In this document: positions 7,250 to 12,901 of the stretch, piece after piece
Position numbering within the stretch: the first letter of the stretch is position 1
Layout: each line of letters starts with the position of its first letter
Assembly: GCA_021795795.1 (NCBI GenBank)
Contig: JAJYPA010000199.1
Location: 1-12,901, forward strand
Direction of reading: 5' to 3'
Origin: Pseudomonadota bacterium
GTDB taxonomy: Bacteria; Pseudomonadota; Gammaproteobacteria; Halothiobacillales; Halothiobacillaceae
DNA length: 12,901 bases
The notes under the pieces: generated by a model
Told to the model about the DNA's origin: nothing
Databases searched by the model: none
The model's input: the letters and a program-made list of their open reading frames with translations, nothing else
Made by a program: the position numbers and the translations under genes

Positions 7250-8011
7250 ATGGATATGGAACTTGAAGGGAAAAGGGTCGTCATCACAGGTGGTACCAAG
7301 GGTATCGGGCGCGAGATTGCGCTTACCTTCGCGCGCGAGAAAGCCAACGTGGCCGTGTGTGCGCGTGACGCGGTGGCGGTAGCCGCCTTCATTGAAGAGC
7401 TGTCTGCTCTGGGTGTGCAGGCGACAGGCAGGGCGGTGGATGTGTCAAATGGCGCGGAACTACGCGCCTGGGTTCGTGAGGTCGCTGAGGATTGGTTCGG
7501 CCTTGACATCGTGGTGGCGAACGTAAGCGCGCTCGCGATCGGCCAAGACGAGTCCTCGTGGCGTCGTGAATTCGAGACAGATATGTTGGGTACGGTGAAT
7601 CTGGTTGAAGCAGCTATACCCTATCTCGAAAAGAGCGGGGCTGGCTCAATCGTCGCCATCTCCAGCGTATCAGGCCGAGAGATCGATTTTGCCGCTGGTC
7701 CGTATGGCGTGTTCAAGGCAGCATTGGTGCATTACATGAGCGGTCTGGCCTACCAACTCGCACCCAAGGGCATCCGCGCCAATACGGTGTCGCCGGGCAA
7801 CGTATACTTTGAGGGCGGCGTATGGGAAATAATCAAAAATAGTAATCCTGAACTCTATGCCACCGCACTGGCACTCAATCCGACCGGTCGTATGGCCCGT
7901 CCCAACGAGATTGCTAAAGCAGTTGTGTTTGTCGCTAGCCCGGCCGCCAGTTTCGTCAGCGGTACCAACCTCGTAGTCGACGGGGCACTCACCCGCGGTG
8001 TGCAGCTCTAA
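7250..8011 (+). CDS. Short-chain dehydrogenase/reductase (SDR, classical type)
   Basis: NAD(P)-dependent oxidoreductase of about 253 aa; substrate unknown. Cofactor motif TGGTKGIG at 13-20 follows the first beta strand. Catalytic Ser139 (ISSVSG), Tyr152 and Lys156 (YGVFK) are correctly spaced. The C-terminal SPG (181-183) and SGTNLVVDGALTRG are standard for FabG-like SDRs. Two departures: the structural NNAG motif is replaced by VANVS near 89-93, and the catalytic-tetrad Asn appears to be Asp (about 111, in TDMLGT). The ATG at 7250 has GGAG (7240-7243) 6 bases upstream; an upstream GTG at 7211 lies inside the palindrome and is rejected. It is a single gene on the same strand as its neighbours, over 370 bases from the amidase, so it may be transcribed alone. 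A link to the amide pathway is not evident. Confidence 0.85.
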   Translation: MDMELEGKRVVITGGTKGIGREIALTFAREKANVAVCARDAVAVAAFIEELSALGVQATGRAVDVSNGAELRAWVREVAEDWFGLDIVVANVSALAIGQDESSWRREFETDMLGTVNLVEAAIPYLEKSGAGSIVAISSVSGREIDFAAGPYGVFKAALVHYMSGLAYQLAPKGIRANTVSPGNVYFEGGVWEIIKNSNPELYATALALNPTGRMARPNEIAKAVVFVASPAASFVSGTNLVVDGALTRGVQL

Positions 8012-8310
8012 TGATTTAATGGCCTGTTTATTGATCCGGGCGTGTGAAGGTTGAATAAATCATACAATGCACTTGACTTGCGTGTCCTCGTGAGGGGGTA
8101 TCATCACGAACAGGTTTACATTTATAGCCCTCGAAAAACTGTTGCGCTGAGCGATTCCATCGTCACTGATGCCGGCGAACATGCTTCTCGAAGACGGAAC
8201 GTAAAGAGGATTGTCACGTCTCATGCGATCATATTCCAAGAACCCGTTGGCGATTATTCCAAGCTCGCGAATGGCTACCTGAACTGATGAGGATTCAGAC
8301 ACGGACATAA
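8012..8310. other. Unassigned stretch between dehydrogenase and IS66 fossil
   Basis: About 300 bases with overlapping open frames on both strands: plus 8051-8287 (TTG start, 78 codons) and minus 8060-8326 (88 codons). Neither has a good ribosome site or a motif I recognise. The right edge abuts the IS66 remnant, so this could be a truncated older gene or junction DNA. No convincing terminator was seen after the dehydrogenase. Confidence 0.4.
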
Positions 8311-8640
8311 ACTTCATGGCCGGCATTAATCCGCTACGCCCAAACCGGTCACCTGCCGATCGACAACAACCCGATAGAGAATGCCATTTGTCCGATTGCC
8401 CTCGGCAAGAAGAACTGGTTGTTCGCCGGTAGTGAACGGGCAGGCAAACGTGCGGCAGCTATTCAGAGTCTGTTTGCCACGGCCAGGCTCAACAACATTG
8501 AACCGGCTGCCTGGTTGAAGGACACCCTGGAAAAACTACCCACCTGGCCGAACAGTCGCATCGATGGACTGTTGTCCATCAGGCAGAAAGCATATACGAC
8601 CCAAGTTTCACAGGTGGAGCGGCTGGACGCTTACAACTAA
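8311..8640 (+). pseudogene. IS66-family transposase (TnpC) C-terminal remnant
   Basis: From about 8311 the plus strand reads SWPALIRYAQTGHLPIDNNP, then IEN, ALGKKNWLFAGS and, further on, WLKDTLEKLPTWP. This is the C-terminal end of IS66 transposases, including the conserved IDNNPIEN and RKNWLFAGS-type block that carries the last acidic catalytic residue. A stop (TAA 8308-8310) lies directly upstream in frame, and there is no room for the remaining roughly 400 residues or for the tnpA/tnpB partners. It is therefore a dead fragment. After RIDGLL the tail up to the stop at 8640 no longer resembles the family as I know it. No IS66 terminal repeat was recognised. Confidence 0.85.
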
Positions 8641-8663
8641 CTTGACAATCGTCGCACGTGTAC

Positions 8664-8689
8664 TGCACCAACATGAACCTATTGGTACA
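8664..8689. promoter_or_regulatory. NtrC-like half-sites upstream of second sigma-54 promoter
   Basis: TGCACCAACAT (8664-8674) equals the left half plus spacer of the NtrC site I remember from the E. coli glnA promoter; the expected right half is degenerate (GAACCT). A second, inverted-type half-site, TTGGTACA (8682-8689), is one base away from a GGTGCA core. The pair lies roughly 100-125 bp upstream of the start predicted for the promoter at 8762-8777, a usual enhancer distance. Regulator identity is inferred. Confidence 0.45.
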
Positions 8690-8761
8690 CAATTTTCATG
8701 TTTAGGGTGCGTATCGACAGGATGAGATTTATATATTATTGATTTTGAAATATAAAATATA

Positions 8762-8777
8762 TGGCATGAGGTTTGCT
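8762..8777 (+). promoter_or_regulatory. Sigma-54 (RpoN) promoter for the NitT/TauT-type importer
   Basis: TGGCATGAGGTTTGCT matches TGGCACG-N4-TTGCW at every fixed position except one (T for C), with GG at 8763-8764 and GC at 8775-8776, 10 bp apart. The element shares the same TGGCATG form as the promoter at 234-249. Start of transcription would fall near 8787, giving an uncommonly long leader of about 415 nt before the ATPase gene. It lies about 120 bp after the IS66 fossil. Confidence 0.8.
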
Positions 8778-8839
8778 TAACCACTAGTCATAGAAGGCCG
8801 GTGTTATATCACTTAAGGGACTTCTGACTTAATCGGAGA

Positions 8840-8871
8840 TTCATGGCGGAATGTAGATACGTCGCCATGAA
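8840..8871 (+). other. Stem-loop I in importer leader
   Basis: TTCATGGCG (8840-8848) and CGCCATGAA (8863-8871) form a perfect 9-bp stem with a 14-base loop. In the transcript from 8787 it would hold the start codon of the small ORF at 8843 inside the stem, so it could control that ORF's translation. A DNA-binding dyad is the alternative. Confidence 0.45.
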
Positions 8872-8959
8872 CAGCCGGAAAGCTGATTATTCATTAATAA
8901 AATTTCAGGATGAAATTATTCAGGCTTTCCCGTCCAGAGCATGGATGCCCTGCCATTAA
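8843..8959 (+). CDS. Possible 38-aa leader ORF (hypothetical)
   Basis: An ATG at 8843 with GGAG four bases ahead (8835-8838) opens a 38-codon frame beginning MAECRYVAMNSRKADYS and ending TAA at 8957-8959. It lies entirely in the leader of the sigma-54 transcript and both leader stem-loops fall within or around it. I recognise no family; no signal peptide, membrane segment or run of one amino acid (as in attenuation peptides) is seen. A 38-codon frame in AT-rich DNA can arise by chance, so this is a candidate only. Confidence 0.25.
   Translation: MAECRYVAMNSRKADYSLIKFQDEIIQAFPSRAWMPCH
8877..8930 (+). other. Stem-loop II in importer leader
   Basis: Outer arms GGAAAGC (8877-8883) and GCTTTCC (8924-8930) pair perfectly and continue as TGA/TCA past one bulged G. 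Inside is a separate hairpin, AATTTC-AGGAT-GAAATT (8901-8917). The result is a nested structure of about 54 nt six bases after stem-loop I. No T-tract follows, so it is not an obvious terminator. Confidence 0.45.
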
Positions 8960-9203
8960 ATGACTTAACTTATTTGTAGAGTACCGGATGATTGTATTGA
9001 CCTAAGCGTAGGAACGAGTTGCACCAGCTCAACACGCGTTTGCATTAGTCCTGCTGATCAAATTTCAATGGCTTGTCCTATTGAGTGGCAAGATATATTT
9101 GTACTGCTGTGCTGTTTATTACACCAGACGTTTTCGATTTAGAGCAGCGTCATGCTGCGATATTTGCAGTTGTTCATTGAAACTTCCAAATATTGGAGGC
9201 TCT

Positions 9204-9989
9204 ATGAGTACAAAAATGCCAAAACTCTCGATGCGAAATGTGAGCAAGAGTTTTCGTAGCAAAGGCCGGGAACTAAATGTGCTCGATAAATTGAGCTTCG
9301 ATGTTTACGATCAGGACTTCGTAAGTATTATTGGTCCTAGCGGTTGCGGCAAGACGACAATATTCAATATTATTGCGGGGCTGCTGAAACCTGACGAGGG
9401 CGAAATTCGCATGGATGGAGAGGTTGCGACTGGCTTGCGTGGCAAAGTGGGGTACATGCTGCAGAAAGATTTATTGTTGCCATGGCGAACCGTGCTGCAG
9501 AACGTTGTGCTTGGACTAGAACTGAGAGGTACACCATTGAAGGAGTGCAAGGACCTTGCAATGGAATACATCTATACCTATGGATTGGCTGGCTTCGAGC
9601 ACGCTTATCCCAAGGCGCTGTCAGGTGGGATGAAGCAGCGGGTTGCTTTGATCAGGACCTTGATTTATGACCCCCAGGTTATTTTGTTGGACGAACCATT
9701 TTCTGCTCTCGACTATCAGACGCGGCTATATCTGGAGGGTGTTCTGGTAGAGGCGGTAGAGACATTCAATAAAACCGTCATTCTTGTTACCCACGATATT
9801 GACGAAGCTGTTGCTCTCTCAAAGAGAGTAGTCGTGCTCGGTGCTAGACCGGCATCAGTTAAATCTATCTATGAAATCGATATCAGTAAACGTACCCCTA
9901 TCGAAGCCCGGAGTGATCCTCATTTTTCAGGTTATTTTCAGGCACTCTGTTCAGAACTGGAAATCCAGACAAAAGTAGGGAGTGACTGA
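9204..9989 (+). CDS. NitT/TauT-family ABC transporter ATPase (SsuB/TauB-like)
   Basis: Cytoplasmic ATPase of an importer for nitrate, sulfonates, taurine, pyrimidines or similar small molecules. From the chosen start (261 aa): Walker A GPSGCGKTT at 44-52, Q87 followed by the family segment LLPWRTVLQNV, signature LSGGM at 139-143, Walker B VILLDEP at 159-165, D-loop SALD and switch His197 in THDIDEA. All catalytic parts are intact. GGAGG (9195-9199) lies 4 bases before the ATG at 9204. The frame stays open to a GTG at 9081, but the extra 41 residues are cysteine-rich and unlike the family, so I exclude them. It overlaps the permease start by one base. Substrate cannot be set from the ATPase. 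Confidence 0.9.
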   Translation: MSTKMPKLSMRNVSKSFRSKGRELNVLDKLSFDVYDQDFVSIIGPSGCGKTTIFNIIAGLLKPDEGEIRMDGEVATGLRGKVGYMLQKDLLLPWRTVLQNVVLGLELRGTPLKECKDLAMEYIYTYGLAGFEHAYPKALSGGMKQRVALIRTLIYDPQVILLDEPFSALDYQTRLYLEGVLVEAVETFNKTVILVTHDIDEAVALSKRVVVLGARPASVKSIYEIDISKRTPIEARSDPHFSGYFQALCSELEIQTKVGSD

Positions 9990-10771
9990 TGAAAGCTTCT
10001 ATTACCACGGCAATAATCCAATTTGTCATCGTTCTAGGTACGTTGATGGCTTGGCAATTGGGTGTCCAGGCAGGAGTTATCTCCAATTTCATGGTGGGCT
10101 CCCCAGCAGGAATTTTCGAAGTAATGTGGCGGATGATGCTTGACGGATCGCTTTGGATGAATACACAGGTGACTCTTGTTGAAGCGGTCGTCGGCTTCTT
10201 AATTGGTAGTCTCATGGGATCAATGATTGGGTTGTCGTTGTGGTATTCACCAGTATTTGCGCGTATTGTTGAACCATTCATCGTGGCTATCAATAGTGTG
10301 CCAAAAATCGCATTTGCACCGATGGTTATCCTTTGGTTCGGTACGGGCATGATTTCTAAAATCATGTTAGCGATTTCATTAACAGCGATAGTGGCCTTGA
10401 TTTCGGCCTATGAAGCAGCGAAAAACGCGGACTATGACCTGCAGGCGTTGCTGTTGGCTCTAGGCGGCACGAAGCGCCAGATATTCTTCAATGTGGTTGT
10501 GCCATCGACTTTGCCGGCAATAATTTCTACTTTCCGGATTAATATTGGTTTTGGCTTGGTTGGCGCCGTCGTGGGGGAGTTCATTTCTTCCTCATACGGA
10601 CTCGGGCATATGATTTTCAACGCATCTTCCCTTTATGACTTGAATTCGGTTTGGGTTGGGTTGTTTGCGTTAATGTTTGTCGGCTTTGTATTGTATTACG
10701 TTGTCGACAGCATCGAGCGCTTCTTGCTGCCTTGGCGTCAGGTTGAGGCGAATCAACGTTTGCGTGTCTGA
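9989..10771 (+). CDS. NitT/TauT-family ABC transporter permease (SsuC/TauC-like)
   Basis: Inner-membrane channel subunit, 260 aa with about six hydrophobic helices, presumably a homodimer. The family segment NSVPKIAFAPMVILWFGTG is in the middle. The cytoplasmic ATPase-contact loop reads LLLALGGTKRQIFFNVVVP with STLPAI after it, the usual EAA-type arrangement. The C-terminal part has GAVVGEFISSSYGLGHMI, also typical. Its ATG shares a base with the ATPase stop (TGATG at 9987-9991), so the two are translated in coupling. The binding-protein gene follows 30 bases after its stop. Confidence 0.9.
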   Translation: MKASITTAIIQFVIVLGTLMAWQLGVQAGVISNFMVGSPAGIFEVMWRMMLDGSLWMNTQVTLVEAVVGFLIGSLMGSMIGLSLWYSPVFARIVEPFIVAINSVPKIAFAPMVILWFGTGMISKIMLAISLTAIVALISAYEAAKNADYDLQALLLALGGTKRQIFFNVVVPSTLPAIISTFRINIGFGLVGAVVGEFISSSYGLGHMIFNASSLYDLNSVWVGLFALMFVGFVLYYVVDSIERFLLPWRQVEANQRLRV

Positions 10772-10801
10772 CGAGTGCATTTAACATTCGGGAGAGTTGA
10801 T

Positions 10802-11800
10802 ATGAATTTTAAATTGTTAAAAATTGTATGCCTCTTATCTGCGACCGGCCTAGCAACGGCCGCTTCCATGACGTCAGTTCATGCGGAGGAGAAGAAAGTC
10901 GTCGTATCACAGGCTTTTCAGTCTCTTTTGTATCTGCCTTTATATGTGGCCATGGACAAGGGTTACTTCCAGAAAGAGGGACTGAATGTTGTGAAGCAAA
11001 CCGCCGGATCTCCCAGCACAGCATTGGCGGCGGTGATTTCCGGTAGCGCGGAATTCTCCATCCATGGCCCGGAATGGACGTCCATCGCGGTTTCCAAGGG
11101 GGCTTCCTTGCAGGTGGTGTCCAACGTCGCCAACCGGGCGGCTGTGTGGTTGGCCGCCGAACCGACTTTCAAATACAGCGGGATCGATAGTCTGAAGGGT
11201 GCCTCTATTTCTACGGGAATGATGCCAACAACCAGCACCTCCTTGTTCATCAAAATGATCAAAGAAAAGGGCATTGATCCAGAAAAGGATCTGAAAATGA
11301 CGCAGGTGCAAATTGGCAGCGAGATAGGGCCGCTACTCGCGCATCAAGCCGAAGTCGGCGTAATGTATGAGCCCGGCCTGGATCAGGCGGTTTCAAAGGG
11401 AATGAAGGTGATTGTTGGGTTCCCGAAGATGTATGGTCCCTATGCGTTTTCGTCGGTAACGACGCGTCGTTCGACCGATCCTGACACGATTCAGCGTTTC
11501 GTGAATGGAATGGAGCTGGCTATGCGTTACATCAATGCCGATCCTTCAGGTGCCGTGCAAGTTGCCAAGACCGAATTCCCGAGCTTGGAGCCGCTCGTAG
11601 TGGAGAGCGCGGTGAAGCGCATGATCGGCGACGCTGTTTACCCGAAGAGTGTGGAGACTACGCCGGGAGCCTTCGAGACGGCCATGAAGACGCAGGTGTA
11701 TCTTGGAAACCTCAAGGAAGTGCCGGTTTATGACAAGGTTATCAACGCAACATATGCCGACAAGGCTGTTGCGGCGATGAAATCCGTCGCCAGCAAATAA
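10802..11800 (+). CDS. NMT1/THI5-like ABC substrate-binding protein
   Basis: Periplasmic binding protein of the importer encoded just upstream. The ATG at 10802 follows GGGAG (10790-10794) by 7 bases. The 332-aa protein has a Sec signal peptide (LLKIVCLLSATGLATAA core) with likely cleavage after VHA (residue 28). The mature part shows the NMT1/SsuA-like pattern: FQSLLYLPLYVAMDKGYFQK with EGL next, SGSAEFSIHGPEW, and EVGVMYEPG. This superfamily binds sulfonates, nitrate, pyrimidine precursors or aromatic acids, so the ligand stays open. Placing the binding protein last, after ATPase and permease, is a common variant. The sigma-54 promoter suggests a nitrogen-containing substrate. Confidence 0.85.
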   Translation: MNFKLLKIVCLLSATGLATAASMTSVHAEEKKVVVSQAFQSLLYLPLYVAMDKGYFQKEGLNVVKQTAGSPSTALAAVISGSAEFSIHGPEWTSIAVSKGASLQVVSNVANRAAVWLAAEPTFKYSGIDSLKGASISTGMMPTTSTSLFIKMIKEKGIDPEKDLKMTQVQIGSEIGPLLAHQAEVGVMYEPGLDQAVSKGMKVIVGFPKMYGPYAFSSVTTRRSTDPDTIQRFVNGMELAMRYINADPSGAVQVAKTEFPSLEPLVVESAVKRMIGDAVYPKSVETTPGAFETAMKTQVYLGNLKEVPVYDKVINATYADKAVAAMKSVASK

Positions 11801-11812
11801 ATTTTCCGCACC

Positions 11813-11842
11813 AACAGATTGGGCTAGAGCGCCCAGTCTGTT
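11813..11842 (+). terminator. Hairpin after the importer operon (possible terminator)
   Basis: AACAGATTGGGC (11813-11824) pairs with GCCCAGTCTGTT (11831-11842) over 12 positions, one of them U-G, with a six-base loop. It starts 12 bases after the binding-protein stop. The bases after it (TTCCGCTACTT region) are only mildly T-rich, so it may end transcription weakly or protect the mRNA end. Confidence 0.5.
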
Positions 11843-11942
11843 CCGCTACTTGCAAGGCCAATGAGTGACGACTGCCAATTGCGGCTCACGCTCGCGAGTT
11901 TCGGTTGCCCGCTCGGATGGCGGCAAGCACTGATACTCGAAT

Positions 11943-11956
11943 AGCTCTGGAGAGCT
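11943..11956 (+). promoter_or_regulatory. Palindrome covering the ribosome site of the TauE-type gene
   Basis: AGCTCT-GG-AGAGCT is a perfect dyad that contains the presumed ribosome site GGAGAG (11949-11954) of the gene starting at 11965. As RNA, a 5-bp stem with loop TGGA would partly hide that site and might dampen translation. It could also be coincidence, since the dyad is short. Confidence 0.35.
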
Positions 11957-11964
11957 GAACGCAT

Positions 11965-12789
11965 ATGTTGACTGGGACAATTATTGGAATTTTCGTCATC
12001 GGGGGCTTGGCGGCAGGTTTCTTGACCGGGCTTCTTGGTATTGGTGGCGGAGCCATACTGGTGCCGGTGCTGTATCAGTCATTTCTCCATTCTGGATGGG
12101 AGCCGCGCGTTGCCATCAATACGGCAATCGCAACAAGCTTGTCTGTAATGATTTTCAGCAGTTCACGCGCATTCATTGAGTATCAGCGCCAGGGGCTGAT
12201 TGACTGGAAGTGTCTGCGTTTTGTAATTGTGGGCTCCACTGCAGGCACGATGCTCGGCGCACATCTGATGTTGGGTGCCGATGCGCAAACCATCCGTGTC
12301 GGCTTCGGCTTGCTGATGTGGATGTTGGCCCTGCTGACTTTGTCTCCGATACGAGCGCGCGCGGTAGCAGCTGGCGGAGTGGACAGGCCGGGCACATGGC
12401 TTCCCTATCTTGTCGTAGGAGTAGGAGCGGGCGTGCTGGCAGCCATGTTTGGTGTGGGCGGGGGCGCCGTTCTTGTTCCTGCACTGGTGCTGATCACCGG
12501 CATGTCGATCCACCAGGCCATTGCATCGTCGACTGCAGCGATCGCGTTTTCCGCAGTTCTGAGTTCGATGGACTATGTCTATCAGGGATGGGATAGCCAT
12601 TCGCTTGTGGATGGTGCACTGGGTTGGATTTCTCTTCCGGCCCTTTCCATCCTGGGGGTGGCATCGCTGGTTTCTGTCGCTTACGGTGCGCGTCTTGCTC
12701 CTCGTTTATCGCCGCGGATATTGAAGTTTGGATTGGCGGTTCTGCAAGGCGGAATCGGTGGGAATGTCATTTTCTTAGGGAACCTCTGA
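11965..12789 (+). CDS. TauE/SafE-family membrane permease, 3' end probably altered by IS insertion
   Basis: Predicted inner-membrane protein of 274 aa with about eight hydrophobic helices. It has the internal duplication that defines the family: GLLGIGGGAILVPVL (about 23-37) is echoed by MFGVGGGAVLVPALVLI (about 161-177). Members move small anions such as sulfite or sulfoacetate outward, or related organic anions; direction and cargo here are unknown. GGAGAG is 10 bases before the ATG. It follows the importer operon after a 164-base gap with a hairpin, so it may have its own promoter, which I could not find. The last codons (Gly-Asn-Leu-stop) seem to lie in the IS5-type end at 12779, so the native C-terminus may have been slightly different. 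The conserved duplicated core is intact, so function may be kept. Confidence 0.8.
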   Translation: MLTGTIIGIFVIGGLAAGFLTGLLGIGGGAILVPVLYQSFLHSGWEPRVAINTAIATSLSVMIFSSSRAFIEYQRQGLIDWKCLRFVIVGSTAGTMLGAHLMLGADAQTIRVGFGLLMWMLALLTLSPIRARAVAAGGVDRPGTWLPYLVVGVGAGVLAAMFGVGGGAVLVPALVLITGMSIHQAIASSTAAIAFSAVLSSMDYVYQGWDSHSLVDGALGWISLPALSILGVASLVSVAYGARLAPRLSPRILKFGLAVLQGGIGGNVIFLGNL

Positions 12790-12901
12790 TTGAATCCCCC
12801 CAAATCAGATAAACTAGCGTGAAACCATCGTGTTAGGTGCCGGATTGATGAAACAGACAAGTTTTGCCTCGCTGAGCTTTGCGTCGAAGAAGAAAAAGAC
12901 G
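12779..12901 (+). mobile_element. Left end of an IS5-family insertion sequence (partial)
   Basis: An IS5-type transposase begins at 12848. About 70 bases upstream, GGAACCTCTGATT looks like an IS5-type terminal repeat preceded by TTAG (12775-12778), which fits the YTAR target of the IS5 subgroup. The boundary is my inference; the right end is outside the window, so neither the second repeat nor target duplication can be checked. Confidence 0.5.
12848..12901 (+). CDS. IS5-family transposase, N-terminal fragment running off the window
   Basis: The final 18 codons read MKQTSFASLSFASKKKKT. This is the characteristic short, Lys-rich N-terminus of IS5-subgroup transposases, which continue into an RREKFL-type segment and then a DDE catalytic domain not present here. 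The start has no strong ribosome site, as is common for IS transposases. Intactness cannot be judged. Confidence 0.7.
   Translation, partial: MKQTSFASLSFASKKKKT

Noticed and set aside
8840..8930. Paired inverted repeats as a transposon end or attachment site
   Set aside because: The two stems differ in sequence and no target duplication or element lies between them; an RNA leader structure fits better.
9081..9203. 41-residue in-frame extension of the NitT/TauT-type ATPase
   Set aside because: Starts at a GTG without ribosome site, is Cys- and aromatic-rich and unlike the family; the ATG at 9204 has a GGAGG and gives normal length.
12786..12808. CTGATT/AATCAG inverted repeat as terminator of the TauE-type gene
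   Set aside because: Only 6-bp AT-rich arms, no T-tract, and it lies in what appears to be the IS5-type terminal region, so it is better seen as part of that end.
1..12901. CRISPR arrays, tRNA, rRNA or known riboswitches
   Set aside because: No regularly spaced direct repeats, no cloverleaf or rRNA-like segment, and no riboswitch core I recognise by eye on either strand.

Overview
The window looks like an accessory nitrogen-scavenging region from a proteobacterium, probably a Pseudomonas-like gamma- or betaproteobacterium. The clues are near-consensus sigma-54 promoters, a Tat-exported urea/amide-type binding protein, and IS630, IS66 and IS5 family transposon pieces of the kind common in that group. 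The genus is an inference. No rRNA, tRNA, CRISPR array or phage gene was seen.

Layout. The first 68 bases are the N-terminal end of an IS630-type transposase reading leftward out of the window. An AT-rich regulatory region follows, with two direct TTTGGTGCA half-sites 20 bp apart and a sigma-54 promoter at 234-249. It drives a tight five-gene urea/amide ABC importer of the Urt/Fmd type: binding protein 343-1590, permeases 1679-3304 and 3307-4413, ATPases 4413-5213 and 5216-5911. A formamidase/acetamidase (5929-6870) follows at once. A gene-poor stretch with two strong DNA palindromes leads to a lone short-chain dehydrogenase (7250-8011). Next come about 300 unassigned bases and the C-terminal fossil of an IS66 transposase (8311-8640).

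Just past the IS66 fossil lies a second sigma-54 promoter (8762-8777), also with an NtrC-like half-site about 120 bp upstream of its expected start. It is followed by an unusually long (about 415 nt) structured leader holding a possible 38-codon ORF. It drives a NitT/TauT-type importer: ATPase 9204-9989, permease 9989-10771, binding protein 10802-11800. After a hairpin comes a TauE/SafE-family permease (11965-12789). The last C-terminal codons and stop of that permease appear to lie in the left end of an IS5-family element whose transposase starts at 12848 and runs off the window.

How it works together (inference). Under nitrogen limitation, NtrC and sigma-54 RNA polymerase would switch on both importers. 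The first would bring in short amides and/or urea, and the amidase would release ammonia plus formate or acetate. No urease or urea amidolyase is visible, so short amides are the better guess for its cargo. The second importer is sulfonate/nitrate/pyrimidine-like with an unknown substrate. Its nitrogen-type promoter argues for a nitrogenous compound, while the neighbouring TauE-type permease would fit an organosulfonate. The IS pieces at both ends and in the middle suggest the cluster was assembled or moved by insertion sequences.
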